Below, in pieces: positions 21,660 to 34,800 of a stretch of DNA of 64,000 bases. The notes beneath the pieces were generated by a model. The model was not told the origin of the DNA. It saw only the letters and a list, made by a program, of their open reading frames with translations, and did not search any database. This stretch comes from Polytrichum commune. Lineage: Eukaryota > Streptophyta > Polytrichopsida > Polytrichales > Polytrichaceae. Location of the stretch: contig OX485807.1 in NCBI GenBank assembly GCA_950295325.1, positions 41,694,440-41,758,439 of the forward strand. The letters are read 5' to 3'. How positions within the stretch are numbered: the stretch's first letter is position 1; the number at the start of each line of letters is the position of its first letter. The translations under genes and the position numbers were made by a program.

Positions 21660-24600
21660 AAGCAAAACACTAAACAATAACAACAAAAGATTGCAATTAC
21701 AAATCATTAAGCAACACGAGCCAACGAATAAAAGTTGTGTTGGATAACACAGTTAGAAACCTTGAGGTCTTAGGGAACATGCCAGCCACATGTGTCTCAA
21801 AGTCACATTTACAAGGTTTGCAGAATCCCTACAATTGATGCCTTGATCTTCCAATCCTACACATTGGAAGAAAATCCCACGCCATGCAAGCAAAATTCAC
21901 CTAAACTAGCTAGGCTACCATTTACACATGTGGGAGATATGAGGGTACTCGAACTGAAATGACTACTACAAATTTCAAGGTATACTAATGATCATTCAAC
22001 CCTTTTTCCAAATTATATCTCCACATGTGTGAGATAGTACAAATTTAGCATGTTTTATTTTTTATTTGAAATGAACTCACTCAATGAGTTTGCCACTACC
22101 TCATCTAAGGTGTAGATTTTGCTAGTTGATTCATACAGTAGAGACACAGTTGAGATAATAGCATCCACATCAACCCACACACAGTCACTCTCAACATACT
22201 TATATTTGTTGAGACCCGACTATTTTTTGAACCAATGGAGGTAAGCCATAGCAGTTGGGAAGAGCGTTTCTCTATTTCCGTTCTGGACTGCACGTTTCAT
22301 CAAGTCAATGGGTTGCCAACAATTGCCCCACTTAGTACCAACCTTCACCCTTATCTTTTCAACCCTTCCTATATAGAACATGCCATATTTTGGTGGCAAA
22401 GTATTTAATTTTTGAAACTATCGCTTTTTCTCCATGCTATTTTATATGTACCACTTAAGTAATTTAATCATGTTTTGTCAAATGCTATATTACATATAAT
22501 CATGTTTCACAATCCCAAAGCACCCTATACTACATCTAATAATTTACAAATTTTACGCCAAATTTTTATACAAGACCCTATATTTTATCGCACGTAGTTC
22601 CTACGTTTTTCGCCAGTGCCCCCCCGAGCAAATATTTGACATTTACGTATATGCAAAGCTACACCCCATAAATTGAAGGTTGGGTAGTGGACGAAATATT
22701 TACCCAAATCAAATTCTTGGACATGCCCCAATGAGTAACAACTGCATCAGCAATGTCGTTTGCCTTAAGGTAATCGACCACGCTAATATTGCAAGATGTA
22801 GGTTTGGTTGCCGTATACCATGGACATATACCACGACCCAACGCTCTAGTGTGGCCTCGTGTGTCGAGAGCAAAAGATGCAACAAGATCACGACACTTGA
22901 ACAACCTAAACTACAAACGACCCTCCCTAACTTGCAAGCCGCCACCCATTAACACCCCCATACTTCAAAGCTTGAAGTGCCTTGTGCATAATGTTGTTGT
23001 CAATCATGATTAGAGAAAATAACTCCGATGTGAAATATCCCCAAATACAACTCAACACAACATCCTTCATGTCCTCCTAAATAATATCCTACATAAACCA
23101 ACTATGTATGGCACGGTCAAGGACCATGTGTTTATTCCTACTATGTGAGAACCCATGTACCATATGGACTCCAACACGTCGATCTCTAAAACATGTTGGA
23201 AGAGACTACATGTAACAACACTAGTGACAAAGCAAACACCCAACCACCATTGTTGTGATCACACTTGAGATGCACCATCGTGAGAAATGTTAACAATGTG
23301 CCTTCTTTTGTGAACTGATCCAACGAGGGGGTTGTTGTCAACATATGCGTCCAAGGTGTGCAATTTAAAGTAATCACTAAACCCATCAAGGACGTTGCGC
23401 TCATCATCAGGATCTGCACCACTGCAACGATTAGGTACATGTGTAGGTCGCAATGATGGTTGTGATATCTCCACATGGACAACCAGATGACCCACAACAT
23501 GAACAAACGTAGAATCAAGAAAAATACATGATGCATACATATGTCGGATGGTGTCAAATTTACTAGAGAACCAAGACCAATGGGATATTAGACAAATGGG
23601 GACCAAGGGACGCCAACTCTACATCGTCGGCCTAGCACCCTACTAGCTCGGACTCCAAGTCCACAATTTGTGGAGGAGGCCTGCATAAATGATAGATTGC
23701 AGGATCAAAATCATTAGTAGATGAATGCAATGGCGGACAATCGAGCACCAATGGCCTTGCAAGGTGGCCCGTATGTGAAAGTCAAAGTTTTTGTCAAAGG
23801 TGGCGAGGGGGTGGCTTTGAGGAGAGCCCATGTTGTGGGGGGATGGAGGCATTGTTGTGGATAATAGAAATTGCCAAGTTACCAAATTCAACACTGCAAC
23901 CTCGACCCCCCCCCCCCCCACACACACACATGATGAACATTTTGAATACATGGCCTATTCACATACACACATGATGACTTTAAAATGAACAAGTTCCATT
24001 GTCCATACCAATAATGAAGAGTATACCCAAACATCACCCATTTGACCACTGGGGCATGTAGTACAACCCACTGGCACACCCACCCACCAAAACAAACCCT
24101 TAAACATAACACGTATGTCATGGTTGGCTCATCGACCCACCATTAATTGAAACACTGATAGGAGGCCAAAATGGACGGACAAAGGGCCAAAGAACGCAAA
24201 AGGAAATGAAGTTAAGAAATCACATTTCTTTGAAGTCAACCTGAAGAATGTAGTGAAATCCACACCCACAACTCATCAAACAACTTCGAAACCTCGAGCG
24301 AAACAAAAGTCAAGTATGCTAAGATTGTGAATTATTATTATGCCCCCCTCCCCTATTATGGATGGATGGCATCAAAGGAACATGGTTATCCATAATGATT
24401 TTAAGGAAAGTGAGACATTATTGACGTAAACTTTAAGACATGTGTGTGATTTCAAAAATTCTTTAAAATTCTCATATGCGCCCACTATAAGAAGAGATTG
24501 AAGTGCCAAACCAACATATAATAAACAAAGTTAGGAACCATATATTGTTAAAATTTCCATAAAATATCTCATAAAGAATAGGTGGACCTTGGGACAAGAT

Positions 24601-26560
24601 CCGCCAACATGTAGTCACTAAATTACATACTTTAGCACATGCCAAATCCAAGAAAGCCCGACCTAGAATGCAATCCTTTGTTAACAAATACCAAATTCCC
24701 TATCACATGGTGCGGTGGTTTAAACTTTTGGCAATTTATATAATAGCAAATAGAACAAGCACACCCCAAATGTATATGTACCAAAGATTGCAGCAGGAAA
24801 ATGGATTGGGTAAAAATTCACTCAAAGGCGGAATTGCCACAAGCTTGGAAGGTCTTTGGTTTTGCTGAAAATATGGTAGGATGAGGGGGGAGGGGGATAG
24901 GGATGGCATGAATAGGTGACGATTTGCTTGGTGGAATGCACAGTGTAAATAAAAAATGAAGGAGACAATGGGAAACATCGGGATTTAGTGTTGTATTGGT
25001 GAAAACATCATATTCACATGTGACGTTTTACTCAAGGTTGACTTAGTTTCTAGTCTTGTGGAGTGCACTTCAACTTTGGAAAAAATTGCATATCTAAAAT
25101 AATCTTGTATGTGCATTTAAGGTACAAGTTCATAGGGTATAGAATAGGTCTTTTAATATCATGAATGTTATGTTTTGATTGCTATCAAGAGCGTTTGAAG
25201 TAATAATGAAGAACATTACATTCATGATATGAAAAGACTAATTCCCATGTTATCACTTGCACATGCTACTAGCATTTGGTAAATACATCTAGATGTAGTT
25301 GGCAAAAAACACCTCCAAAGACCAATTGAAGCCAACCTTCTTTGTATTTGAGAAATCTGCATTTGTGACCATTTTGCATGCCATGTGATGTTTTCATGAA
25401 TACTATGTTATTATGTTTCGCTCAAAATATCGGCCGGCATAGATGGAGATTGATCGCGTGGCGTCACAGCAAGGGGCCTTGTTAGAGGGAGCATCAATGA
25501 GATGTGAGCATACACATGACACACTTCAATTTGTTATATTGTTTATTGTTTTAACAAGGGCTAATTTGCCCTTTCAAATGTTGCGATGTACAAGAAGATG
25601 TGGGGAAGTTTATTGGGTCATTAATTTTGGGTAGAGGGCGTGTGGGCACTGATGATGTTAACAACCGATCATTTGCATGCATGCATTTAAGATGAAATTA
25701 GTTCTATGGAGTTCCAAATGTTGGCCATGTAGATTGCACACTCACATACCTTGTTTAGCGATGAATTGGGACGATGTGAAAAAATCTAACCCCTAAACCA
25801 ATTAGTTAACTTGAAGGAACGTGAAGGATTGGCACATGTCATATACATATTTCTAACCCAACGACCGTCACACGCTGACGTTTCATTATAGTGGATTTTG
25901 CAATAGTTTTGAAATACCATCCATTAAAGCCACCCTACTCAAGTTGAATTTTCCACCACAAGCCCAACTAAGCAAACAAAAAGAGGTCGCAAATTTCCCC
26001 CCTCAAGCCTAACAAGGGATGGTTTGATGAGTCAGTGGTGGCCTTGGTGGGCCAGTTAGTAGCTGATTGTGATTGAAAATAGATGTGTGAACCAAAAAAA
26101 TTACCTAAATGGCTGCAAGTAAGTTATTTGTAAAGCAAGTCCAAGCCCAAGCCGTGCCAACATTTGGCGAGCCGCGACGACAAAGTGGGTTCAGACACAA
26201 CTAAGAAGGAGGTATGTTAGGTGCTGATGGAGGTCCACCCCTTAACATGGTTGGGAATATTGCCAACCTACTTGCCTATTAACGAGACCCAAGAGGCATG
26301 AAACTGGGTGTTCCGAGTCATTAAACATTTAGCTATTAGAGGAGATGAACATATGCCGGTGAAATTGCTCACCATGAAGACAAATTTTTAGTCTAAAAAT
26401 CAGATTTCTTGCACCTACATAAAATTGTCCCAACAACTTTTTTTGACATATTCCCGATCCCACCGAAACCTCTTGTGAAACTAAATAATGTAATGCCACC
26501 TAATATCAACTCTAACCTATTACATAGGCCTCCCCATAATTAGCTGAGCACTTTTAGTCG
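21660..26560. other. Repeat-like DNA with minus-strand open frames of no known family
   Basis: Minus-strand frames at 22659-22945, 23186-23606 and 23643-24121 have the same Cys/Trp/His-rich look as the frame split by the Tigger element, so an old large element may extend from about 24.1 to 18.4 kb. I see no reverse transcriptase, integrase, gag or DDE motifs. A poly-C tract followed by (CA)n lies at 23906-23930. Confidence 0.3.
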
Positions 26561-28803
26561 ATGTCCCTTTTGAATAACCTATCAACAAATGTCATTTTCC
26601 ACATGGCGAGCTACGAGTGGCGGAGGGAAGCGTACGTTAGTGCAAGTGGTGGGACCCGCGTTAAGACACCGAACTACGTAGGCTCTCTTGTCGACTCCTG
26701 CTTCTCAAGCTTCTTTCGTAGCAAGGCAAGCAACACCAACAACAAAAGCGCTTAAAGCGCCCTCACGCCTTCTCTCATTTTGCGAAGCTCCGAGGACTCG
26801 AATGCCCCTGTCACCACCACAACCGTGACGGCCGCAGGTGCGAGCTTCTTGCGATGTATATTTTTCTGATTCTCCCTGAAATTTTGGTTCACCAATGCTT
26901 ATTTTCCTGTCTTCCGATGAGTTGGTGCCTCTGTTTTATTTATTTATTCCTACCGCTCAGTGAAACCTCGGTGCTAGGGTAGACAGCGAATTGCGCTGAT
27001 CTTGAACTGGACGAAACGATTTTAGCCGCGAGAAGGCGGCAGAGTGAGCGTGATCGGGGTTAAGATAGATTCACTTTTCGGAGGTTGCGTTTCCGGGATG
27101 GGAGAAGAGAAAGTTTTATTTTACGTGGATCATCGGGTGAGATGGATGAGTATGGTTTGGAAGTGGATGGTGAGGGATGATGATCATCGTGTTGATGCGT
27201 GCGTTTGTAGTCTGGTGTCTGTTCAGGTGCGTTTAATTCTGCTTTGGCTCAGGTTTCAAGCTGGGATGGCAGGTCCGAAGTTTGATTGCTGGCAATGTAG
27301 GTATCAGTTTCTGCTGATTGTCTAGTTAGGGTTGCGCAGATAGAGTCGACGAGTCCGCATTGATTAATTAGTTATCCTTGTGCTTAAAGCTGTCTTGGTA
27401 GGGGTTTTGGCTGGGGGTTGGAGCTGGATGCCAGACAATTACAGCTCCAGGTCTTCAAAGTGCGATCTATATGTCGTTGCTAATAAATGGAAGGATGGCG
27501 TGCTGGAGTTTTACGGGTTTTATGTTCTGCTGTATGGTAGGCGAGTCGTACGGCTTTTGGTCGTATAGCCATTCGATAATTATTGTTGCTATCACTCCAT
27601 GTCCGATATGGAAATATGGAAACATTGTACGCATACGTATATATGTACGATATCGGACAACGCTTGTATGTACGGTGATATGATATGCTTCTGGCATGTT
27701 TTCCAGTAAGTTACCTTTATTTGGTCACGATTTGCTCTACACGGGGAATGAAGAACACTAATTTTCCTGTGAATGAAGCACTAGTTCAGCTCAGATTTCG
27801 CTTTTGAGACATTTATCTGTATTCAGTTAGGTGATCATATTGATGATATTCTTCATAGCAATTCCATATTCATAGCCTGCGGGCATGTCGCCTTCATCAA
27901 CAGGATAAGGTAAGAGATTAGCTGTTGCTGTCACTGGGATTGCATGAGAAGATGGTCCGATGACATGCTATATCATCTGAATCTTACAGTGAAGCTCCTT
28001 GGTATTAGAAAGGAGTCAATGCTTCACGGTATTTCTGAATGTGACAGATTACTCTCGGACAAGTTTGCTTGGGATTTTTAAGTTTCAGAGGGAATACATT
28101 TTAGAAGGAGATATTTCTGTCAAAATGTAGAAGGCTGGCATGTGCTGCTAATTCTGGACAACAAGGATATGTGCCAAGTGACTCCTAATTATCAGCATGG
28201 TGAAAAGAATGGTTGCAGGCAGAGTTCCACTGCTCTTGCAGCTCGATTTTGAGGTCGAGCTGGCAGGCAAGTTTGCAACGGTAGTCTTAGAACAGCCAAA
28301 CCGCCATATATAGTGGCATAATTGTGTTGCAGCGTCCTCAGATATTGGTGGATAGAGTTTCAGCACTACAAAATTTCTGGAACCTTGGCGAAAGCTGCCT
28401 ATATATATATATATGTTGAAGTAGAATCCTGACGAGCATCCTCACTTGTTGAGAGCACATTATTGGTGTATATCAATGTTCATCAAATCTGGAGTTATAT
28501 TGGGTCTACTTGTCTGAGGAACACACCCATTGTTCAAGTCCAGTATTAAATCTAAGGGAGCCTGCATTTAAATGTGGCAGAAGAGCATATCCTAAGCAAC
28601 ACATACAGATGAAGGGCAATAAAATAAAATAAAAACTCAATATTGCCATACGTATTCGCTTCTTGAAATATATCTTGTCTTGATTCTCAAAGTGTTCTGC
28701 AGGCATTATGGAATTTAGCCACGATCTCTTCTTCCAGAACTCTTGGCAGTTGACTTAGCGTTAGATTGGTGGACATCATCAGGGGGGGGGCGCGGTGTTT
28801 GCC
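26561..28803 (+). promoter_or_regulatory. Promoter / 5' leader region of the PXA1-like gene
   Basis: The base composition changes here to less repetitive, more GC-rich DNA. Short plus-strand frames (26561-26755, 27044-27325, 27471-27683) match nothing known and may be leader sequence or 5' UTR introns. A (TA)n tract lies near 28397-28413 and a G9 run at 28782-28790, 14 bp before the start codon. No TATA box can be assigned with confidence. Confidence 0.35.
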
Positions 28804-31800
28804 ATGGCGGCACTCCAGCTCTCCCGTGTAGCCAGGCGACCATCTGCATTTCCCAGAAGGTACTACTCTTTTGCAATATTCTGTGCCCAAGACATAATTC
28901 ATTTGGCCTTTACAGAGCCAATGTGCAAATGGACAATGTTTGCCTGCTAAATACGAACATACATGCTTTTCTCAGGAAAGCTTTGGCGGTGGTGGCTGCT
29001 GTCTTGGTGGCGGGAGGTGGCGTAGCATATCACCAGGCTAGCCAGCGGAGATATCACAACCGTGCCTCTCCAGCAATAAATGGAAATGCATCAGGAAATC
29101 TGGTAAAAGAATCAAATGAATCTAAGAAAGCAGGTTTAAAAAGAAAACAAAAGCGTGGAGGATTAAAGAACGTGAAGGCAATTGCTGCAATATTACTTGC
29201 ACACATTGGAAGGAGGGGCCTGGATGAATTTCTAGCTCTGGCAGCAATTGCGGTGAGTTTGATTGTCTTTTGAAACTTCAATCCATGCTACATGCACACT
29301 AACTCATTTTTCAGTGCACATAATTCTCACTGGGCTTTCGATGTGGCAGGTTCTTAAAACAGCATTGAGCAACAGGCTTGCCAAGGTGCAGGGATTATTA
29401 TTCCGTGCAGCTTTCTTAGCACGAGCACCATTATTCGTGCGTCTTATCACAGAGAATTTGATACTTTGCTTTCTTCAGTCAGCATTTTTATCCACAACAA
29501 GGTTTCTAACAGGGTCTTTGAATCTCCGATTTCGGAAAATCCTCACTGACCACATCCATTCCAACTATTTTCAGGTGAGTTAGTGTCTTTGGGCATGTTC
29601 AAGATAAGATGAATGGGGCGTCTTGGACTGGATCTAATTTTTCAAGCTCTAGAAGTAAATTCTAGGATGTACTCTAACAGAGTTCGTTTTGTGTGCAAAC
29701 CCCACTTACAATTGGTGGAGGTGAATTCTTTTCACTAAGTATCAATATTAAGAGAGTCTATGTTTTTGTGTTTTTTGATTACAGAACATGACTTACTATA
29801 AAATGTCACATGTGGATCACCGTATCACCAGTGTTGAGCAGCGAATTACCAGTGATATCCCAAGATTTTGTTTGGAGCTCAGTGACCTTCTGCAAGAGAA
29901 CCTGTCAGCTGTGTTTGATGGGCTGTTGTATACTTGGCGTTTGTGTTCCTATGCAAGCCCAAAGTATGCGCTTGGTGTTCTGGTACATTCTTTACTTTAC
30001 TTTGATCATGATTTGTAATTATTTCTTTTGATCCTCACTCTAGTTGCTCTAATAGTGATTGGTGATCTGCAATTCATAGTTCATCTTGTTATTCACTATG
30101 TTTAGGACATTTGAATAAAAGATCTATTGAGAATGTGTGACAAGGTGAACATAAGTAATGTGTGGCAATCTCCATGAGTATATGTGTTCTTTGATTTATT
30201 TGGTGGTGCTGTAATTGAAGGGCTCTCTAAGAACTCAACCAGAGATTTTTTTCAAACTTGTTGCACATGTCACATCTGCAGGGTTATGTGATAGGAGCAG
30301 GAGTAACCATGCAAGTTGTGGCTCCTCCTTTTGGAAAGCTCATGTCAACTGAGCAGCAATTGGAGGGGGAGTACAGGCAGCTGCATTCACGCTTACGCAC
30401 TCATTCTGAGAGCATTGCTTTCTATGGAGGTCAAGACAGAGAGGCCTCTATTATCACTCAAAGATTCAGGTCAATAATTGGCAGTGCCTATTCCATCTTA
30501 GCAAATGTGATTGTGAAAATTGTTCTTAGGGTTTTGCAGGAGCAGCCATACGAATGCAACGTGGTTATATTTCCCTGTTGAAAGCTCTGGTTCTTGCGCA
30601 ATTTGGATAGCTTTGCTGTTGACAATTCAGGAGAATGGGAGAAGCATGCAAATGCATTAGGAAGGACAAGTGGTGTTTTTCAATGTATTGACTATGTTTT
30701 CACTGAATTGCAGGGTATTAGTGAGGCATTTGGGCAAAGTGTTGCACACACAATGGTGGTATGGGATGATCCAGGACTTTGTGCTGAAGTACTTGGGGTC
30801 TACTTGTGGCCTTGTTCTGATTATCGAACCTTTTTTCGCTGGATCTTTAAAACCTGATAGCTCTACTCTTGGTAGAGCTCAAATGCTGAGTCTGATGCGC
30901 TATCATACAAGTGTTATCATATCCCTTTTCCAGGCTATGGGCACTTTGGCCTCAAATACTCGGAAGCTTGGACGCCTCAGGTCTTGCTCTATTCCTAGGA
31001 TGTGAAATTTCAGGTGTTAGAAGTGAATGTTCCAGTTGTCATAATTTATTGGAGGATTGGCATGCAGTCAGATGCTTTGAAGAATCTTGCAACCAGTCAA
31101 GAAATGGGTTGAAGATCAATTGGTAAAGAGTACTGGTCATCAGAGTTTTGCAAGGAGATTGACTGAGATTATTTTAATATTGAGGAAGTTAAACAAGAAG
31201 CTTGCTTCGAGTTGAGGGTGGTTTGGGGACCATAGGAATAGTTTTACTTGAATTTGATGAGAGGTTTCTTGCTGCAGTGGCTATGCAGATCGCATTTATG
31301 AGCTCATCTCAGTTTCAAAAGAGCTTCGAATTGCAGGTGGTAATGAGGCAATACAAGAGAAAGCAAGTGGCAGTTACTTTGTTGAGGCCAAATACATTGA
31401 ATTTGAGGGGGTGAAGGTAAGTGTAGAAACTACTTACTCTTTATGGAGGTTAGAGGATCTAATTTTGTCAAATGTACACTGTATTTCAGAACTCAATCAG
31501 TTTATTTCTGAACAGTAAAAGTGGATGATGCTGTGTGTAGGGCATGCCATCTATTTTGGCGTATGTTCATTACCACTGTCATGCATTTTTTGTGTGAATG
31601 GTCCTTTTCCCAGTTCCTTAACTCTAGATGGCGGCCTTGCTTTCAAGGTCCACTGTAATTTCTTTTGAACCTGTTCTTTGGTTTGGCACTCTTGTTCTTT
31701 TACACTTCCTGTGTCTTTTGTACTTAGCATTTTCTGTTCCAATTTAGTACTTCTCAGTGCTCTGTTTTGATTCTCTTCCATTGCAAGTATGGAGCCATGC

Positions 31801-34800
31801 TGTCAACTTACTACAATGGCCTTTACCAGGTTGTTACACCAACAGGGACCACCCTTGTTGAGAACCTAACTTTGAGAGTTGAGCCAGGCTCCAATCTGCT
31901 CATTACTGGTAAGTTTTTTCCGGAGTTATCCATCATCTTTAGATTGATGTCCTGTCCTTCAGAGTGTTTTGGTCAGCTACGTCCTGGATTCCGAAGGTGA
32001 GTTAAACTGCTGATATAGCTTTCACCACCTGGTCTCCTAAGCTTTTATCTTCCTGATTACCTGAAGGTGTCAAATGATAGTGATGGTATAGAGGTCATCA
32101 AAATATGTAGTTGTGACTTTGATTGATGACGATGTTGAAATGTGGATTTACAGGTCCAAATGGAAGTGGTAAGAGCAGTTTGTTCAGAGTGCTAGGTGGT
32201 CTGTGGCCCTTAGTGGAAGGGCGTATTGCAAAGCCAGGCATGGGTGCTGCACTGAGTCACGAGATTTTTTATGTTCCACAACGCCCTTATACAGCAGTAG
32301 GGACACTTCGTGATCAGCTTATCTATCCCCTAACTTCAGCAGAAGAGACACAACCTTTGACGGCTGACAGTATGCGGGAGTTGTTGAAAAATGTAAGTTG
32401 CAAAATTGATGAGCTATTTGTCTCTACTTGCCTCAATCGTCATCTGGTGAGCTTTCTGAAGGAATTGGGTTGGTGGAACCATTCTTCTTTTCTATTCCAA
32501 CTTTGGAACATTTGCAGTTGCATTTAACACGATGCCTGGTTTTCCAGGTCGACTTGGAGTACCTGCTGGATCGATATCCACATTCTCAGGAAGTGAACTG
32601 GGGAGATGAGCTTTCATTGGGGGAACAGCAGCGTCTAGGAATGGCTCGTCTATTTTATCACCGCCCGTTGTTTGCTATTCTAGATGAATGCACGAGTGCA
32701 GTAACCACAGATATGGAAGAGAGATTTTGTGCACAAGTGCGTGCAATGGGCACTTCCTGTGTAACCATCTCTCATCGGCCAGCTCTTGTGGCGTTCCATG
32801 ACACTGTTCTTTCACTTGATGGAGAGGGAGGCTGGACAGTGCATTCGAAGAAGTACGTCTAACTATTTCCATATTAAAAGATCCACCTTTCTTTTCAAGT
32901 GGATGTGATAGATGTGATCAGGAGAAATAAGGGTGATGCATTTTAGGTTGATCTTGGGTTTGCAAACGATTCTGGAGATGTGCCTGTCAAAGTTGTTCCA
33001 ACCTTTGTCTTCCTTCTGATTGAACTTGAAAAGTTCTTGGCGGGCTAGAACACATTCAAAGTTAGTGGACTGGAGAAGGTTGGCAAGTCAATGGCATTTA
33101 GAATTGAAAGTGCTCATAGGAAGTCTGGGTCCTGGCTGCAGGGATAATCTTCCTCAAGTACAGCTAGATGTTCCTGAAGATAAAATGATAGAGGATGGTG
33201 ACATTTATTCTGATCGACAAAATGATGCACTGGCATTGAAGAAGCACTTTTTTGCAAATATCAGACAGGTACAGGGACTATGAACCTTGTACTACTCACA
33301 AAAAGATACTTGAGCCACAAAATGTGTGATTACAGAATTTAGGACATTTTGCTGAACAAGGATGATACATTTATTCATGTGGGGATAGATGAAGCCTGTT
33401 TATTGCTCTCAGCTTGATAAAGAGTGACTCAAGGAATTGACAGCTTGGTTTTTGAATTGCACGTGATAAATAAGCAACAGCAGATGCAGAATGTATATCA
33501 CATTGGTCCTGCATGAAATGAAATTGAGGAGCTTATTAATCACAGGGACAATCAGACCAGAGAACCAATTCTTGCTGGCTCTAAGAAAGAGGAGGGATTA
33601 TGAAGACATGTATTTTGACAAATAGCTGAAAACTCTTGGTTTGTACTGTGGCCCAGAATGGATCAGGACAAGATTCAGCTTCAGATTCAGATGATTCATA
33701 TGTGGGTGCCGTATTAGCAAGATCTCCTCCACCAGATCCTCTTGCAGTAGTACCCATCATCTCTGAGCTCCAGATAAAGTCACGGAGTATGCCTTCTCGG
33801 ATTTCCTCCCTCTTCAAAATATTGGTTAGCATACCTTACACCTGAGACACTGCTTCAGGCTGTTGCAATGTTAAATATGTTTCTGTTTACCATCATTCCT
33901 GACTGGAGAGTCCCTTATTGATGCTATTATGTCTATGATTGTGTTTTAGGTGTGCTCAAGATGATCAGGGAACTTTTAATTTCCTACATAGGCACCAACA
34001 ATTTATCACCTATTATATGAGCGCATACTTCTGGGTTCTTCTAACCAGACTCTGAAATACATAGGTTGTGAATTGGAAGCAAGCAAGACCATGAAAACTT
34101 AGGGTGGGCTGTATATCAAACTAAACCTTATTTGTTGGGTTAATCAGGTCCCCACCTTATCGGACAAACAAGGAGCGCAGCTGTTTGCAGTAGCCGTTCT
34201 TGTACTTGGACGAACATGGGTGTCTGATCGGATTGCTGATCTAAATGGTGGATATTCTCTATCCTGTGTCTTGATGTACATGTCACTAAACAATCTGAGA
34301 GGACACTTTCCAGCTGCCAATTGATTGTGGCTGTGTAGTGTTAGTGTATGTTTGTATCCAACATTTGAAACAGAAATTGTCTGATCACAAAGAATTGAAA
34401 TCTTTGTAGTTGACCAATGCCATTGATCAATTGTAAAATTATAGCTGATGTAGGATTCATATGACCGCAAATTGATAAAGCTTGACCTGTGGTGAGGTTC
34501 ATTCAGTCATTCTCGCTGTCTATCTAAATCTATTCCCAATCTATTTCGCATACTTCCAGGGGACATGACTAAATGGTTAGAAGCTAACAATTCAACCATG
34601 ACAGGCAGCCTCCCCAAGATCAATACTTAGAGATCGATTCTGAAAGTTTAACGCTGCTCTCCTCTGATACGATTCCAGGAACAAGTGTGAAGTATGTCTT
34701 ACAACAGAACAAGGCGGCATTTGTACGTCTGGTGGGAGTCAGTATCTTGCAGAGTGGTGTCTCATCATTTCTTGCTCCATCTCTTAGGTTTGTATCTTTC

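Noticed and set aside
23906-23930. Poly-C/(CA)n and poly-G tracts as regulatory G-quadruplex sites
   Set aside because: Simple slippage tracts without a promoter context; listed only as repeats.
26561-27683. Plus-strand frames upstream of PXA1 as a separate small gene
   Set aside because: Composition and position fit leader or intron sequence; none has a domain or links in phase to another exon.
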